From: an uncultured Alphaproteobacteria bacterium
Lineage (GTDB): Bacteria > Pseudomonadota > Alphaproteobacteria > Rhodospirillales > Rhodospirillaceae
Reading direction: 5' to 3'
DNA: 64,000 nt
Assembly: GCA_900079695.1 (NCBI GenBank)
Contig: LT599022.1
Span: 2,610,001 to 2,674,000, forward strand
Under the pieces are notes generated by a model that was not told the DNA's origin, searched no databases, and worked only from the letters and a program-made list of their open reading frames with translations. The translations under genes and the position numbers were made by a program. Positions 29,820 to 39,778 of this stretch are shown here, one piece after another; the stretch's first letter is position 1, and each line of letters opens with the position of its first letter.

Positions 29820-30694
29820 CGTCCACCGCCCTTGAGCGTCATCGCGCGGGCGTAGAGACCCTTGCGCGGCAACCCCGACGCGCGCGCCACCTCCGCCGCC
29901 GCATCCTTCACCGAAAGGGTCGCGAGCGCCGCGGTCAGCGCCGCGTCCACCTCGGCATCGCTCCACGCTCCGGCATCCGCGGGCGGCGGGCCGATCACCA
30001 CCACCGCCTCGCCCTTGGGCGGCTCGGTCTCGGCGTAATGCCGCGCGAGATCGGCGATCGGCATCGCCGTCACCTCCTCGAACAGCTTGGTCAGCTCGCG
30101 GCACACCACCGCCTCGCGCCCCGGCAACGCCGCCGCCGCGTCCGCCAGCGTCGCGGCGAGGCGGCGGGGCGCCTCGTAGATCACCAGCGTCGCGCGCACC
30201 CCCGCCACCTCGGCAAGCTCGGCGCGCCGCGCGCCGGACTTGGCGGAGAGAAACCCGAGGAACAGGAAGCGGTCGGTCGGCTGCCCCGCCACCGCCAGCG
30301 CCGCCAGCAACGCCGAGGCGCCGGGAACCGCCGTGACCTTGAGCCCGGCGGCGCGGCAGTCGCGCGCGAGCTTGAACCCGGGGTCGGAGATCAGCGGCGT
30401 GCCCGCGTCGCTCACCAGCGCCACCGACTCTCCCGCCGCCAGCCATGCCATCACCTTCGGCCGCATCGCGTCGGCGTTGTGATCGTGGTAGGCGACGAGC
30501 GGCCGCGACACCCCATATAGTCCCAGGAGCTTGCGGGTGACGCGGGTATCCTCGCACAGCACCCGGTCGGCGGACTTCAGCACTTCGAGGCCGCGGAGGG
30601 TGACGTCGCCGCGGTTTCCGATCGGGGTCGCGGTGATGTAGAGTGCGGGAGCGAGCGTCTGGGCGGCTTCCGGCTCGGCGCGAGCGCGCGACAT
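29816..30694 (-). CDS. rsmI: 16S rRNA (cytidine1402-2'-O)-methyltransferase
   Basis: The product is 292 aa. It methylates the ribose of C1402 in 16S rRNA. The SAM-dependent tetrapyrrole-methylase fold shows LYITATPIGNRGDVTLR, CEDTRVTRKLL, VSDAGTPLISDPG and PGASALLAALAVAG. ATG 30694 has GGGAA at suitable distance. An upstream ATG at 30727 lacks a ribosome site and would overlap the divergent lipoprotein start. yraN is coupled downstream. Confidence 0.94.
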   Translation of the reverse strand: MSRARAEPEAAQTLAPALYITATPIGNRGDVTLRGLEVLKSADRVLCEDTRVTRKLLGLYGVSRPLVAYHDHNADAMRPKVMAWLAAGESVALVSDAGTPLISDPGFKLARDCRAAGLKVTAVPGASALLAALAVAGQPTDRFLFLGFLSAKSGARRAELAEVAGVRATLVIYEAPRRLAATLADAAAALPGREAVVCRELTKLFEEVTAMPIADLARHYAETEPPKGEAVVVIGPPPADAGAWSDAEVDAALTAALATLSVKDAAAEVARASGLPRKGLYARAMTLKGGGR

Positions 30695-30725
30695 GGCGGG
30701 TTTCCCGGCAACAAGGATAGTGGAC

Positions 30726-32117
30726 ATGAACGACTGCGAGACACGGGCGGACCGCCGCCCGGACGGTTATAACACGGCGAGGCCCGCCCGGCGCAAACTG
30801 TTCCGCCGCGCCGGAGTGCTCGCCGCCGCGCTCGCCCTCGGCCTCGCCGCCTGCGCGCAGCCGCGGCCGACCGTGACCTCGAAGCCGACGGCGCCGCCTT
30901 CCCAGATCGCCCCGGCGGCGCAGCAGGAGCCGCAGGTTTCGGCGCTGCCGCCCGCCGGGCTCGCGCCGCCGATGCAGACGCCGCCCGCGGTGCGCGAGGC
31001 ACGCGTCGCGGTGCTGGTGCCGCTGTCGGGCGAGGCCGCGAGCGCCGGTCAGGCGCTGCGCGATGCCGCCCTGCTCGCCCAGTTCGAGGTCGACAACCCC
31101 GGCCTGATCCTGCAGTTCTACGACACCGCCGGCACCGCCGAGGGCGCGCGCGCCGCCGCCGAACAGGCCAAGGACCACGGCGCGACGCTGTTCGTCGGGC
31201 CGCTGTTCTCCCACTCGGTGCAGGCGGTCACGGCGGTGGCGCAGTCGGCCGGGATTCCGGTGCTGTCGTTCTCCACCGATCCGTCGGCGATCTCCGCCAA
31301 CGTCTTCGTCACCGGCTTCCTGCTCGGCCCGCAGGTCGAGCGGGTGATCGGCTTCGCGGCCGAACAGGGCCTGCAGCGCGTCGCCGTGCTCGCGCCCGAC
31401 ACCCCCTACGGCCGCGCCGCCGCCGACGCCGCCCAGGGCGCGGCGGCGAAGAGCGGCGCGACCCTGACGCGCACCGCGTTCTTCGATCCGGCTCGGGCCA
31501 ACTTCTCGCCGACGATCCGCGAGTTCGCCGACTACACCCGCCGCAAGGCCACGCTCGAACGCGAGAAAGCCGGCCTCGCGGGCGCGTCCGATCCGGCCGC
31601 CGCCGCCCGCCTCAAGGAACTCGCGGGACAGGACGCCAGCAGCGACGTCGATTTCGACGCCCTCCTGATTCCGGCGAGCGGCACCGCGCTGCGGCAGGTG
31701 ATCTCGCTGCTCAAGTACTACGACGTCGATCCCGGGAAGGTGAAGATCCTCGGCACCCTGCTCTGGCAGGACGAGAACCTCACGGGCGAGCCCGCCCTCG
31801 TCGGCGCATGGTTCCCGGCGGCATCGCGGGTCGGCTACGATCGCTTCACCGCCCGGTTCACTGAAACCTACGGTCACCCGCCGTCGCAGCTCGCCGCGCT
31901 CGCCTACGACGCCGTCGCCCTTGCAGCCGCGCTGGGGCAAACCGGCGACGGCTCGTGGGGCCGGTTGACCGCCAACTCCGGGTTCGTCGGCGTCAACGGC
32001 GCGTTCCGCCTCAATCCCAACGGCCAGATCGAGCGCATGCTGGCGGTGCGCGAAGTCACCGCCACCGGCAGCCGCGAGGTTTCGCCCGCGCCGACCCGCT
32101 TCGTGCAGTCGTACTGA
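30726..32117 (+). CDS. Penicillin-binding protein activator (LpoA-like) lipoprotein
   Basis: The product is 463 aa. A signal sequence ends in the lipobox GLAAC. A Pro-rich linker leads to a type-1 periplasmic-binding fold (about residues 90-455) with RVAVLVPLSGEAASAGQALRD, LFVGPLFSHSVQAV, VAVLAPDTPYGRAA and GVNGAFRLNPNGQIER. This matches alphaproteobacterial LpoA-like proteins that are often annotated as ABC substrate-binding proteins. It may stimulate peptidoglycan synthases at the outer membrane. ATG 30726 has AAGGA at good spacing; ATG 30693 is in frame but overlaps rsmI. The link to divergent rsmI/yraN is widely conserved. Confidence 0.87.
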   Translation: MNDCETRADRRPDGYNTARPARRKLFRRAGVLAAALALGLAACAQPRPTVTSKPTAPPSQIAPAAQQEPQVSALPPAGLAPPMQTPPAVREARVAVLVPLSGEAASAGQALRDAALLAQFEVDNPGLILQFYDTAGTAEGARAAAEQAKDHGATLFVGPLFSHSVQAVTAVAQSAGIPVLSFSTDPSAISANVFVTGFLLGPQVERVIGFAAEQGLQRVAVLAPDTPYGRAAADAAQGAAAKSGATLTRTAFFDPARANFSPTIREFADYTRRKATLEREKAGLAGASDPAAAARLKELAGQDASSDVDFDALLIPASGTALRQVISLLKYYDVDPGKVKILGTLLWQDENLTGEPALVGAWFPAASRVGYDRFTARFTETYGHPPSQLAALAYDAVALAAALGQTGDGSWGRLTANSGFVGVNGAFRLNPNGQIERMLAVREVTATGSREVSPAPTRFVQSY

Positions 32118-32131
32118 TCGCACCTTCGCGT

Positions 32132-32153
32132 CCGGGGAAGAAACCTTCCCCGG
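32132..32153. terminator. Hairpin after the LpoA-like gene
   Basis: CCGGGGAAG (32132-32140) pairs with CTTCCCCGG (32145-32153), 15 bp after the stop. There is no T run, so intrinsic termination is uncertain. Confidence 0.45.
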
Positions 32154-32305
32154 GCGCACCCCCGTCGGGCGGTTTCGCCCGCACCGCAAGCGCGAAGAGC
32201 GCGCGCCGATTTCTCTTGATAGTCCCCGGAAAAATATAAGAACATCGGCATATGTCAGGCCGCGAATGTGTGCCCCGGCATGCAGACCGAACAGGGGGAA
32301 ACATC

Positions 32306-34645
32306 ATGCGCATCGGCATTTCCGCCCGTTTCGCCGGAGCGATGGTGGGGGTTTCGCTGGCCGCCGCCGCCACGACCGGTTTCGCCGTCAACGTCTACTT
32401 CGCCGAGGTGATCCGCCGCGCCGAGGAGAGCGACCTTCAGAACCGCTTCGGCCTGCTGACCGCCGCGATCGCCGCCTCGGCCGAACAGGCGAAGGCGATG
32501 GCGTCGCTGGCGGCGGCGTTGCCGGGGGTGGCGGAAACCGTGGCGGCGGGCGATCGCGACCGCCTCGCCGCGCAGATGGCGCCGGTCTTCGCGCGGCTCG
32601 CCAAACCCTACGGCATCGAGCAGTTCCAGTTCCATCTGCCCCCGGCGACCTCGTTCCTGCGAGTGCATGCCCCCGCCAAGTTCGGCGACGACCTGTCGAA
32701 GATCCGCGAGACGGTGGTCGAGGCCAACGCCCGCCGCGTGCCGGTGGTCGGTCTCGAAACCGGCGTCGCCGGGCTCGGCATCCGCGGCGTGGTGCCGCTC
32801 GCCGTCGGGGATCGCCACGTCGGAACCGTCGAGTTCGGCCTCGCTCTCGGCAAGAGCTTCTTCGAAGACTTCAAGGCCGCCCACCGCGCCGACGCGGCGC
32901 TGCTGATTCCGGCGCATGACGGCGGCTACCGCATCTTCGCGGGCACCGTCTCCGCCGCGCGCCTCAGCCGCGAAGAGTTCGCGCGCGCGCTGGCGGGCGA
33001 AACGGTGGTGCGGAACGATACCGTCGACGGCCGCAACGTCGCGATTCTCGGCCGCGCCGTGCCCGACTATTCGGGCCGCCCGGTCGGCGTGGCGGAAATC
33101 GCCATGGATGCCGAGACCTACGTCGGTCAGTTGCGCGAAAGCCGCCGCACCGTGCTGATGCTGGTCGGCGGAATCGCCGCGCTCGCCGCGGCGATCAGCA
33201 TCGTCGTCGCGCGCGGCATCACCGGGCCGATCCGCGCCTTCACCGCCGCGATGGAGCGCATCAGCCGCCAGGATTTCGCCGTCGACCTGCCGCAGACGGC
33301 GCGGGCCGACGAAATCGGCCTGATGGCGCGGGCGATCGCGGTGGTCCGCGACGAAGCGAAGGCACTCGCCACCCTTCAGTCCCGGCAGACGGAAATGGTC
33401 GAAGCGCTGCGGCGCGGCGAAGCCGAGACCCGCGACAGCATGCTCCGGCAGCTCGTCGGCGTCGTCGACGCGGCGGTGCAAAGCAACGAGGCGGGGCTGG
33501 TGCTCGCCGGCATGCTGGGCGATCTGCGCCGCACCGCTGGCGAAAGCCAGACCATCGCCGCCGCGATCGAGGAGATGGTCGCCTCCATCGGCAGCATCAC
33601 CGAGAACTCCGAACGCGCCGCTGCAGAAGCCGAGAGCGCCGAGAGCGACGCGCGGGAAGGCGTCGCCGACGCCGAAACCGCCGACGCCGCGGCCGGAACC
33701 CTCGACGCCTCGATCGGCGACGCCGACACCAAGATCCGCGCCCTCGCCGAAGCCGCAGAACATATCGTTCCGATCATCGACCAGATCGAAACCATCGCCA
33801 GCCAGACCAACCTTCTCGCCTTGAACGCCACGATCGAGGCGGCGCGGGCGGGCGAAGCGGGCAAGGGATTCGCGGTGGTGGCAGGGGAGGTGAAGACCCT
33901 CGCCACCCAGACGGCGCGCGCCACCGACGACATCCGCGCCCGCATCGGCGCGGTGCGCGACGGCATGACCGCCGCTCTCTCGGCCATGCACGCCAGCACC
34001 CGGGCGGCGACCGCGTCTCGCGCCGCCGCGGACGGGCTGCGGGAACGGCTGGACGGAATCCTGCGGCGGATCGACGGGGTCAGCGCGCGCATGCGCGACA
34101 TCGCGCAGATCCTCACCCAGCAGGCCGGGGCCGCGCACGAGGTTTCGGACAGCGGCGGGCGCGTCGCCGCCCTCGCCGGAGGCAATCTCGAACAGATCGA
34201 CGCGATGCTCGCCTCGCTCACCCGGGCGAACACCGTCCTCGACGCCCGGGTCGAGGATTTCTCCTCGATCCGCTCCGCCAGGGCGGTGATCGAAATCGCC
34301 AAGAACGACCACGTGCGGTTCAAGCGGCAGGTGATCGAAACTCTCCTCGGCCGCGCCACGCAAACCGCGGCGGGCCTTTCGGACCATCTCGGTTGCCGTC
34401 TCGGACGATGGTACGGCGGCGTGACCGATCCGCAGATTCTCGCGCAACCGGCGTTCGCGGCGCTGCGCGAACCGCACGAACGCGTCCATCTGTACGGCAA
34501 GCGCGCGCTCGAACGTCACGCGCAGGGCGACGGCGAGGGAACCCGCACGGCGGTCGCGGAGATGAACCGCGCCTCCCACGAGGTTCTGGATCTTCTGGGA
34601 GAGATCGGCGCGGCGCTCGCCGACCGCGACCCGGCCTCCGCGTAG
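32306..34645 (+). CDS. Methyl-accepting chemotaxis protein with C-terminal CZB domain
   Basis: The product is 779 aa. An N-terminal helix, a periplasmic sensor of the single-Cache kind (about residues 35-275), a second helix ([20 protein letters not shown]), a HAMP domain and the signalling domain follow. The hairpin tip reads [37 protein letters not shown] (quoted only to name the conserved CheA/CheW contact). The last 120 residues match a chemoreceptor zinc-binding domain: [22 protein letters not shown] and [16 protein letters not shown] domains sense zinc or oxidants such as hypochlorite. GGGGGA precedes the ATG. Confidence 0.92.
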   Translation: MRIGISARFAGAMVGVSLAAAATTGFAVNVYFAEVIRRAEESDLQNRFGLLTAAIAASAEQAKAMASLAAALPGVAETVAAGDRDRLAAQMAPVFARLAKPYGIEQFQFHLPPATSFLRVHAPAKFGDDLSKIRETVVEANARRVPVVGLETGVAGLGIRGVVPLAVGDRHVGTVEFGLALGKSFFEDFKAAHRADAALLIPAHDGGYRIFAGTVSAARLSREEFARALAGETVVRNDTVDGRNVAILGRAVPDYSGRPVGVAEIAMDAETYVGQLRESRRTVLMLVGGIAALAAAISIVVARGITGPIRAFTAAMERISRQDFAVDLPQTARADEIGLMARAIAVVRDEAKALATLQSRQTEMVEALRRGEAETRDSMLRQLVGVVDAAVQSNEAGLVLAGMLGDLRRTAGESQTIAAAIEEMVASIGSITENSERAAAEAESAESDAREGVADAETADAAAGTLDASIGDADTKIRALAEAAEHIVPIIDQIETIASQTNLLALNATIEAARAGEAGKGFAVVAGEVKTLATQTARATDDIRARIGAVRDGMTAALSAMHASTRAATASRAAADGLRERLDGILRRIDGVSARMRDIAQILTQQAGAAHEVSDSGGRVAALAGGNLEQIDAMLASLTRANTVLDARVEDFSSIRSARAVIEIAKNDHVRFKRQVIETLLGRATQTAAGLSDHLGCRLGRWYGGVTDPQILAQPAFAALREPHERVHLYGKRALERHAQGDGEGTRTAVAEMNRASHEVLDLLGEIGAALADRDPASA

Positions 34646-34671
34646 ACGTACGTCCGCCGGTATCGGGGGCC

Positions 34672-35196
34672 CTACCTGCGGGCTTTGAAGGCGGCGACCG
34701 CGTCCTTCGGCAGCGGCAGATAGCCGTTGTGGAACCGCGGCGGCGCAAGGCCCTCGGCGGGTTCGAGACCGAGGGTGAGACCGGGACGGGCGAGGGTCGC
34801 CTCGACGTCGAGAACGTCGTCGGTGTGGACGTCGCCCGGCCAGCCCGCGAGAAGCTCGGCCTTGGCGCGCATCTTCGCCGCGTCGGCGGTGGCGGCGACG
34901 AACAGCCCGTTGGCGTGGATTTCGGCGAATCGGTCGTCGGCATAGGTGCCGAGGTTGACGTACCACAGGCGCTTGCCCGGAACCGGCGCACCGCCGAGAA
35001 CGACGCGGTGGCCGTCGGCGGCGGAGATTTCCATCCAGCTGTCGACGTGGACGCGGTCGGGCAGGCCGAACCATTTCTCCAGAAGCTGATCGTAGGCCGC
35101 CTCGACGCGGTCGGCGGCGACGAACACGACGTCGTGGAGCTCGGTGTTGCTCTTGGAAGCGCGGCCGCCGAGCAGGACGGCGAAGAGACGGGTCAT
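34672..35196 (-). CDS. DUF1543 domain protein
   Basis: The product is 174 aa with duplicated similar halves typical of DUF1543: LFAVLLGGRASKSNTELHDVVF, DRVHVDSWMEISAADGH, LWYVNLGTYADDRFAEIHANGLFVAAT and DVHTDDVLDVE. The family is soluble and of unknown function. AAGGA precedes ATG 35196. It lies 11 bp downstream of hemW in the same direction and is probably the last gene of the rph-rdgB-hemW transcription unit. Confidence 0.82.
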   Translation of the reverse strand: MTRLFAVLLGGRASKSNTELHDVVFVAADRVEAAYDQLLEKWFGLPDRVHVDSWMEISAADGHRVVLGGAPVPGKRLWYVNLGTYADDRFAEIHANGLFVAATADAAKMRAKAELLAGWPGDVHTDDVLDVEATLARPGLTLGLEPAEGLAPPRFHNGYLPLPKDAVAAFKARR

Positions 35197-35207
35197 CGGA
35201 AGTCCTT

Positions 35208-36365
35208 TCAATCGAGAAGGCGGGCGGTGAGGGCGTTGAGCAGCAGCACCCCGGCCTCGGTGGCGCGTACCCCCGCATCGTCGGAGACCATCAGGCCGAG
35301 GCCGACGGCTTCGTCGAGGGCGTCGCGGTTCATCAGTTCGCGCGGGTCGGCGAACCCGGCGTCGGCGAACCGCGCGGCGAACCCCGGCGTGGCCACGCCC
35401 TCGGTCAGGCGCAGCGCCATCATCAGGTGTTCGCGGGCGCGCTCCTCGGCGTCGAGCGGCTCCATCCGCGGCGCGGGCGGCCCCTTCAGCCAGGCGTGGA
35501 CGTCGGGCGCGTGGCGGGTGGCGAAGCGCCCTTCCTCGAGGGTCAGGCGACCGTGCGCCGCCGGGCCGACGCCGCCGTAGTCGGCGCCGCGCCAGATGCC
35601 GAGGTTGTGGCGGCAGGCCGCCCCCGGCCGCGCGAAGTTGGAGACCTCGTAGGCCGGACGCCCCGCCGCCGCGAGGATCCGCCGCGTCGCCTCGAAGATC
35701 TCCGCGCCGGTTTCCTCGTCGGGCATCGTCACCCGGCCCTCCGCCACCGCGCGCGCGAGCGGCGTGCCGTCCTCGACGGTAAGCTGATAGATCGACAGAT
35801 GCTCGCCCGCGAACGCGAGCGCCTCCGCCAGTTCGTCCTCCCACAACGCCAGGCTCAGGCCCGGCCGCGCGGTGATGAGGTCGAACGACAGACGGTCGAA
35901 GATGTCGTGCGCCCAGGTCAGCGCATGCTTGGTGTCGTCCACCGAATGCTCGCGCCCGAGCGCCTTGAGCGACGCCGCATCGAAGCTCTGCGCGCCCACC
36001 GACAGCCGGTTCACCCCGGCGTCGCGCAGCGCCCGCAGCCGCGCCTTGTCGACCGTGCCGGGGTTGGCCTCGAGCGTCACCTCGCAATCGCCGCGCGGCT
36101 CCCACGCCGCCATCGCCGCCTCCACCACCGCGCCGATTACCGCGGGCTCGGCCAGCGACGGCGTGCCGCCGCCGAAGAACACCGATCCCAGCTCCCGCGC
36201 CCCGGTGCGCGCCCGCAGCGCCGCGATGTCGGCCCGGTAGGCGGCGACGAACTTCGCCGGGTCCCACGCCTGCCGCGGCACGTAGCTGGCAAAGTCGCAG
36301 TACCCGCACTTGCTGCGGCAGTAGGGCCAGTGGACGTAGAGATGGAATGCGGTTTCGGGGGACAT
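35208..36365 (-). CDS. hemW: Radical SAM heme chaperone HemW
   Basis: The product is 385 aa. It resembles coproporphyrinogen oxidase HemN, but this HemW group binds haem and delivers it to proteins. The radical-SAM cluster motif CRSKCGYC has Cys16, Cys20 and Cys23. FFGGGTPSL, LEANPGTVD, NRLSVGAQSFD and NLGIWRGADYGGVGPAAHG are family segments; the last differs from HemN. It lies downstream of rdgB, as is usual in alphaproteobacteria, but a dispersed repeat copy separates them. Confidence 0.93.
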   Translation of the reverse strand: MSPETAFHLYVHWPYCRSKCGYCDFASYVPRQAWDPAKFVAAYRADIAALRARTGARELGSVFFGGGTPSLAEPAVIGAVVEAAMAAWEPRGDCEVTLEANPGTVDKARLRALRDAGVNRLSVGAQSFDAASLKALGREHSVDDTKHALTWAHDIFDRLSFDLITARPGLSLALWEDELAEALAFAGEHLSIYQLTVEDGTPLARAVAEGRVTMPDEETGAEIFEATRRILAAAGRPAYEVSNFARPGAACRHNLGIWRGADYGGVGPAAHGRLTLEEGRFATRHAPDVHAWLKGPPAPRMEPLDAEERAREHLMMALRLTEGVATPGFAARFADAGFADPRELMNRDALDEAVGLGLMVSDDAGVRATEAGVLLLNALTARLLD

Positions 36366-36385
36366 CGCCTGATCTCGAAAAACAC

Positions 36386-36551
36386 GGCCGGGCCCTGCCC
36401 GGACCCGCGAGGAGACTCGGTCCCCTCGACCCGATGTGGTCCTGTCATTCCGCGAAGCGGGATCGGACCCTCACGCGGCGTGACGGATATAGGGCGCGGC
36501 GCGCGGAAAACCAAAACGTCCGGTCGGCGCGGAGGGATGGACTCCCTCCGC
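36386..36551 (+). repeat. Dispersed multi-hairpin repeat, copy D
   Basis: This copy has the same order as copies A and B: GGCCGGGCCCTGCCCGGACC, CCGCGAGGAGACTCGG, TTCCGCGAAGCGG, CTCACGCGGCGTGACG, ATAGGGCGCGGCGCGC, CCAAAACGTCC and the terminal GGAGGGA/TCCCTCC hairpin. It lies 9 bp past the rdgB stop and 20 bp before the hemW start, inside what is usually an operon. Confidence 0.8.
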
Positions 36552-36559
36552 AGGGGTTT

Positions 36560-37162
36560 TTACTTGTCCCCGAAGCACCCGGCCAGCAGCAGCTCGAACG
36601 CCTGGGCGCGGTGGGACATCGCGTGCTTTTCCGCCGCGTCCATTTCGCCGAAGGTGCGGGTTTCGCCGACCGGCTCGAAGATCGGATCGTAGCCGAAACC
36701 CCGGTCGCCGCGCGGCGGGAAGACGAGGCGGCCGTAGACCCGGCCCTCGAAGGTTTCGACGTGGCCGTCGGGCCACGCGAGCGCGAGAACGCAGACGAAA
36801 TAGGCTTCGCGGTCGGGGGTGTCGTCGAGGGCGACGCGGACCCGCTCCATCGCGTGGGCGAAATCCTTGTTCGGCCCGGCCCAACGTGCGGAGTAGATGC
36901 CGGGCGCGCCGTCGAGGGCGACGACGCACAGGCCGGAATCGTCGGCGAGGGCGGGCAGGCCCGCGCCCTCCGCCGCCGCCAGGGCCTTGAGCCTGGCGTT
37001 GTCGGCGAAGGTTTCGCCGGTCTCCTCCGGTTCGGGAAGGCCGAGCTCGCCCGCCGACACCACGTCGACGCGGTGCGGCGCGAGAAGCTCGCCGATTTCG
37101 CGGACCTTGCCCGGATTGTGGCTGGCGATCACCAGCTTGACGTCGTCGAAGCGGCGGGCCAT
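36560..37162 (-). CDS. rdgB: dITP/XTP pyrophosphatase (HAM1 family)
   Basis: The product is 200 aa. It removes deaminated purine nucleotides such as dITP and XTP from the nucleotide pool. Family segments are [53 protein letters not shown] and the terminal [14 protein letters not shown] 37162 lies 4 bp after the rph stop, so the two are probably co-translated. The longer upstream frame is not used. Confidence 0.95.
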   Translation of the reverse strand: MARRFDDVKLVIASHNPGKVREIGELLAPHRVDVVSAGELGLPEPEETGETFADNARLKALAAAEGAGLPALADDSGLCVVALDGAPGIYSARWAGPNKDFAHAMERVRVALDDTPDREAYFVCVLALAWPDGHVETFEGRVYGRLVFPPRGDRGFGYDPIFEPVGETRTFGEMDAAEKHAMSHRAQAFELLLAGCFGDK

Positions 37163-37166
37163 GGCA

Positions 37167-37886
37167 TCAGGCTCCGGTGCCGAGGACCTGTTTCTGCATC
37201 CGCACCAAGTCGGTAACGCCTTTCTTGGCGAGGGCGAGGAGGGCGAGGAACTGCTCCTCGCGGAACGGATCGTGCTCCGCGGTGCCCTGGATCTCGACGA
37301 TGCCGCCCTGCCCGGTGAGGACGAAGTTGGCGTCGGCGTCGGCGTCGGAATCCTCGGCATAGTCGAGGTCGAGCACCGGCTCGCCCTTGTAGAGGCCGCA
37401 GCTCACCGCGGCGACGTAGTCCTTGAGCGGGATGGTCGGCAGCATGCCCATGCCGCGCAGCTTCCGGAACGCCAGAAACAGCGCGACGTAACCGCCGGTG
37501 ATCGAAGCGGTGCGGGTGCCGCCGTCGGCCTGGAGAACGTCGCAGTCGATCTTGATCGAGAGTTCGCCCATCGCCTTGAGATCGGCGACGGCGCGCAGGG
37601 AGCGGCCGATCAGGCGCTGGATTTCGTGGGTGCGGCCGCTCTGGCCCTTGCGCGCCTCGCGGTCGGTGCGCTCGTTGGTGGAGCGGGGAAGCATGCCGTA
37701 TTCGGCGGTGATCCAACCCTTGCCGGTGTTGCGCATCCAGGAGGGAACGCGGTCCTCGACGGTGGCGGTGCAGAGCACGTGAGTATCGCCGAACTTGACC
37801 AGGCAGGAGCCCTCGGCGTGCTTCGAGACGTTGGGTTCGAGAACGATGGTGCGCAGGGCGTCGAAAGCCCGACCGGAGGGACGCAT
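37167..37886 (-). CDS. rph: Ribonuclease PH
   Basis: The product is 239 aa. This phosphate-dependent 3'-5' exoribonuclease trims tRNA 3' ends. [48 protein letters not shown] and [14 protein letters not shown] are the conserved segments. AAGGAAG precedes ATG 37886. It is divergent from hrcA, with 144 bp between the two starts. Confidence 0.96.
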   Translation of the reverse strand: MRPSGRAFDALRTIVLEPNVSKHAEGSCLVKFGDTHVLCTATVEDRVPSWMRNTGKGWITAEYGMLPRSTNERTDREARKGQSGRTHEIQRLIGRSLRAVADLKAMGELSIKIDCDVLQADGGTRTASITGGYVALFLAFRKLRGMGMLPTIPLKDYVAAVSCGLYKGEPVLDLDYAEDSDADADANFVLTGQGGIVEIQGTAEHDPFREEQFLALLALAKKGVTDLVRMQKQVLGTGA

Positions 37887-38030
37887 GACCGCTTCCTTTC
37901 GCAATAACGAATGACTCATGGGGTGTAACCATCCCGCGGGCAAAACACAAGGCGGTTGGGGCCCGCCCGCGCTTCCCCTTTGCGCCGGATTGCACTAAGT
38001 CATAATCGGATGCTTTGCCTTCGAGGACCG

Positions 38031-39095
38031 ATGCCCGAGACCTTTTCCACCGCCGCCTCGCCGATCCGCCAGTTGAACGACCGTTCGCGCGAGGTGTTCC
38101 GTCTGATCGTCGACAGCTACGTCGAAACCGGCGAGCCGGTGGGGTCGCGCACCCTCTCGGCGCGCCTCAGCCAACCGTTGTCGCCCGCGTCGATCCGCGC
38201 GGTGATGGCGGATCTCGAGGAGCTGGGGCTGGTCTACGCGCCGCATACCTCGGCGGGACGCCTGCCGACCGAGGCAGGGCTGCGGTTCTTCGTGTCCGGC
38301 CTGATGGAGATCGGCCGTCTCGACGCCGCCGAGCGCAGCCTGATCGAAAGCCGGTGCCGCCAGAGCGGCCGGGATTTCTCCTCCGCGCTCGAAAGCACCA
38401 CGGCGCTGCTGTCGGGGCTGTCGCGCTGCGCCGGACTGGTGTTCGCGCCGAAGGCCGAGGCGCCGCTCAAGCACGTCGAGTTCGTGGCGCTCGAACAGGG
38501 GCGCGCCCTGGTGGTGACGGTGACGCGCGACGGGCTGGTGGAGAACCGGGTGATCTCGATCCCCGAGGACCTGCCGCGATCGGTGCTGGCGGAGGCCACC
38601 AACTACCTCAACGCCCACATCGTCGGCCGCACCATGGCGGAAGCGAAGAGCTTCGTCGCCGACGAGTTGGAACGCCACCGCAGCGAGATCGACGCCCTCA
38701 CCAAGAAGGTGGTGGAGGAGGGCCTCGCGGTATGGGGCGGCGAGCCCGGCGGCGGCGCGCTGATCGTGCGCGGCCAGGCCAACCTGCTGCAGGACGTCCA
38801 CGCGATCGAGGAACTCGACCGCATCCGCAACCTGTTCGAGGCGCTCGAGGCGAAGGAGCGGATGCTCTCGCTTTTGGATATTGCGAATCAGGCCGAAGGC
38901 GTCCAAATCTTCATCGGTTCCGACAACCCGTTGTTCGAGGCCTCCGGCTCGTCGCTGATCGTCGCGCCGTTCCGCTCCGGCCCGGACAAGATCGTCGGCG
39001 CGATCGGCGTGGTCGGCCCGACCCGCCTCAATTACGGCCGCATCATCCCCCTGGTGGATTTTACCGCCAAGGTCCTCACCCGGCTGATCGGCTGA
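38031..39095 (+). CDS. hrcA: Heat-inducible transcription repressor HrcA
   Basis: The product is 354 aa. It represses heat-shock genes by binding CIRCE operators. The winged-helix N-terminus reads LNDRSREVFRLIVDSYVETGEPVGSRTLS, and the recognition part is SPASIRAVMADLEELGLVYAPHTSAGRLPTE. The C-terminal dimer and GroEL-sensing part ends RLNYGRIIPLVDFTAKVL. ATG 38031 has GAGGA upstream. grpE follows after 41 bp. The only CIRCE seen in this window lies upstream of dnaK at 6676, so HrcA here probably acts on dnaK. Confidence 0.95.
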   Translation: MPETFSTAASPIRQLNDRSREVFRLIVDSYVETGEPVGSRTLSARLSQPLSPASIRAVMADLEELGLVYAPHTSAGRLPTEAGLRFFVSGLMEIGRLDAAERSLIESRCRQSGRDFSSALESTTALLSGLSRCAGLVFAPKAEAPLKHVEFVALEQGRALVVTVTRDGLVENRVISIPEDLPRSVLAEATNYLNAHIVGRTMAEAKSFVADELERHRSEIDALTKKVVEEGLAVWGGEPGGGALIVRGQANLLQDVHAIEELDRIRNLFEALEAKERMLSLLDIANQAEGVQIFIGSDNPLFEASGSSLIVAPFRSGPDKIVGAIGVVGPTRLNYGRIIPLVDFTAKVLTRLIG

Positions 39096-39136
39096 GACAA
39101 CAGACCTAACCCGGCACAGAGAGCAGAGACAGACCC

Positions 39137-39748
39137 GTGACCCAGGAAACCGAAGCCAACCGCCCCGAAGCCGCCGAAACCCCGGAGACCCCCGAGGTCG
39201 AGGCCGTGCAGCCCGCCCCCGAGGACCGGATCGCCGAACTCGAGGCCGAGGTGGCGAAGCTCAAGGACGCCTATATCCGCGCCCACGCGGACATGGAAAA
39301 CCTGCGCAAGCGCACCGCGGCGGAACTCGAACAAAAGCTCAAGTACGCGCAGCAGCCGCTCGCCAACGCGATCCTGCCGGTGGCCGACAACCTCCGCCGC
39401 GCCCTCGGCGCGGTGCCGCAGGGCGAGGCCGCGGCGGACGACGCGATCCGGAACCTGATCATCGGTCTCGAAATGACCGAGAAGGAATTGCTCGACGCGC
39501 TCGCCCGCAATCAGGTGAAGCCGGTGCCGGGCGTCGGCGCGCCGTTCGACCCGCACCTCCATCAGGCGGTGCAGGAAGTCGAGGATCCGGAAGTGCCGAC
39601 CGGCACGGTGGTGCAGGTGTTCCAGACCGGCTATCAGATCCACGACCGCCTGTTGCGCGCGGCGATGGTGGTGGTCTCCAAGGGCGGGCCGAAGGGCCAG
39701 GGCCAGGAACCGGGCGGCCCCGGCATGACGGTGGACACCCAGGCCTGA
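39137..39748 (+). CDS. grpE: Nucleotide exchange factor GrpE
   Basis: The product is 203 aa. It releases ADP from DnaK. An acidic, disordered start is followed by a long helix (ELEAEVAKLKDAYIRAHADMENLRKR) and the C-terminal beta domain with FDPHLHQAVQEVED, GTVVQVFQTGYQIHDRLLRAAMVVVSKG. The start is GTG. It is in the usual hrcA-grpE pair, while its partner genes dnaK and dnaJ are 33 kb away. Confidence 0.96.
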   Translation: MTQETEANRPEAAETPETPEVEAVQPAPEDRIAELEAEVAKLKDAYIRAHADMENLRKRTAAELEQKLKYAQQPLANAILPVADNLRRALGAVPQGEAAADDAIRNLIIGLEMTEKELLDALARNQVKPVPGVGAPFDPHLHQAVQEVEDPEVPTGTVVQVFQTGYQIHDRLLRAAMVVVSKGGPKGQGQEPGGPGMTVDTQA

Positions 39749-39762
39749 GCGCATCCCGCTGA

Positions 39763-39778
39763 TGTTTCACGTGAAACC
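39763..39778. other. parS-like centromere site 1
   Basis: TGTTTCACGTGAAACC matches the bacterial parS consensus at 15 of 16 positions. It lies between convergent grpE and the LysR gene and overlaps the left arm of a terminator-like hairpin. It is about 4.8 kb from the putative origin. Confidence 0.8.

Noticed and set aside
29436-32189. A 917-codon leftward open frame across the LpoA-like, rsmI and yraN genes
   Set aside because: Only its last 127 codons are the yraN gene. The rest is low-complexity Arg/Gly/Ala translation opposite or out of frame with well-conserved genes, as is usual in very GC-rich DNA.
32255-35278. A 1007-codon leftward open frame opposite the chemoreceptor
   Set aside because: Its composition follows the codon-position GC bias of the forward gene. 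No motif is present.
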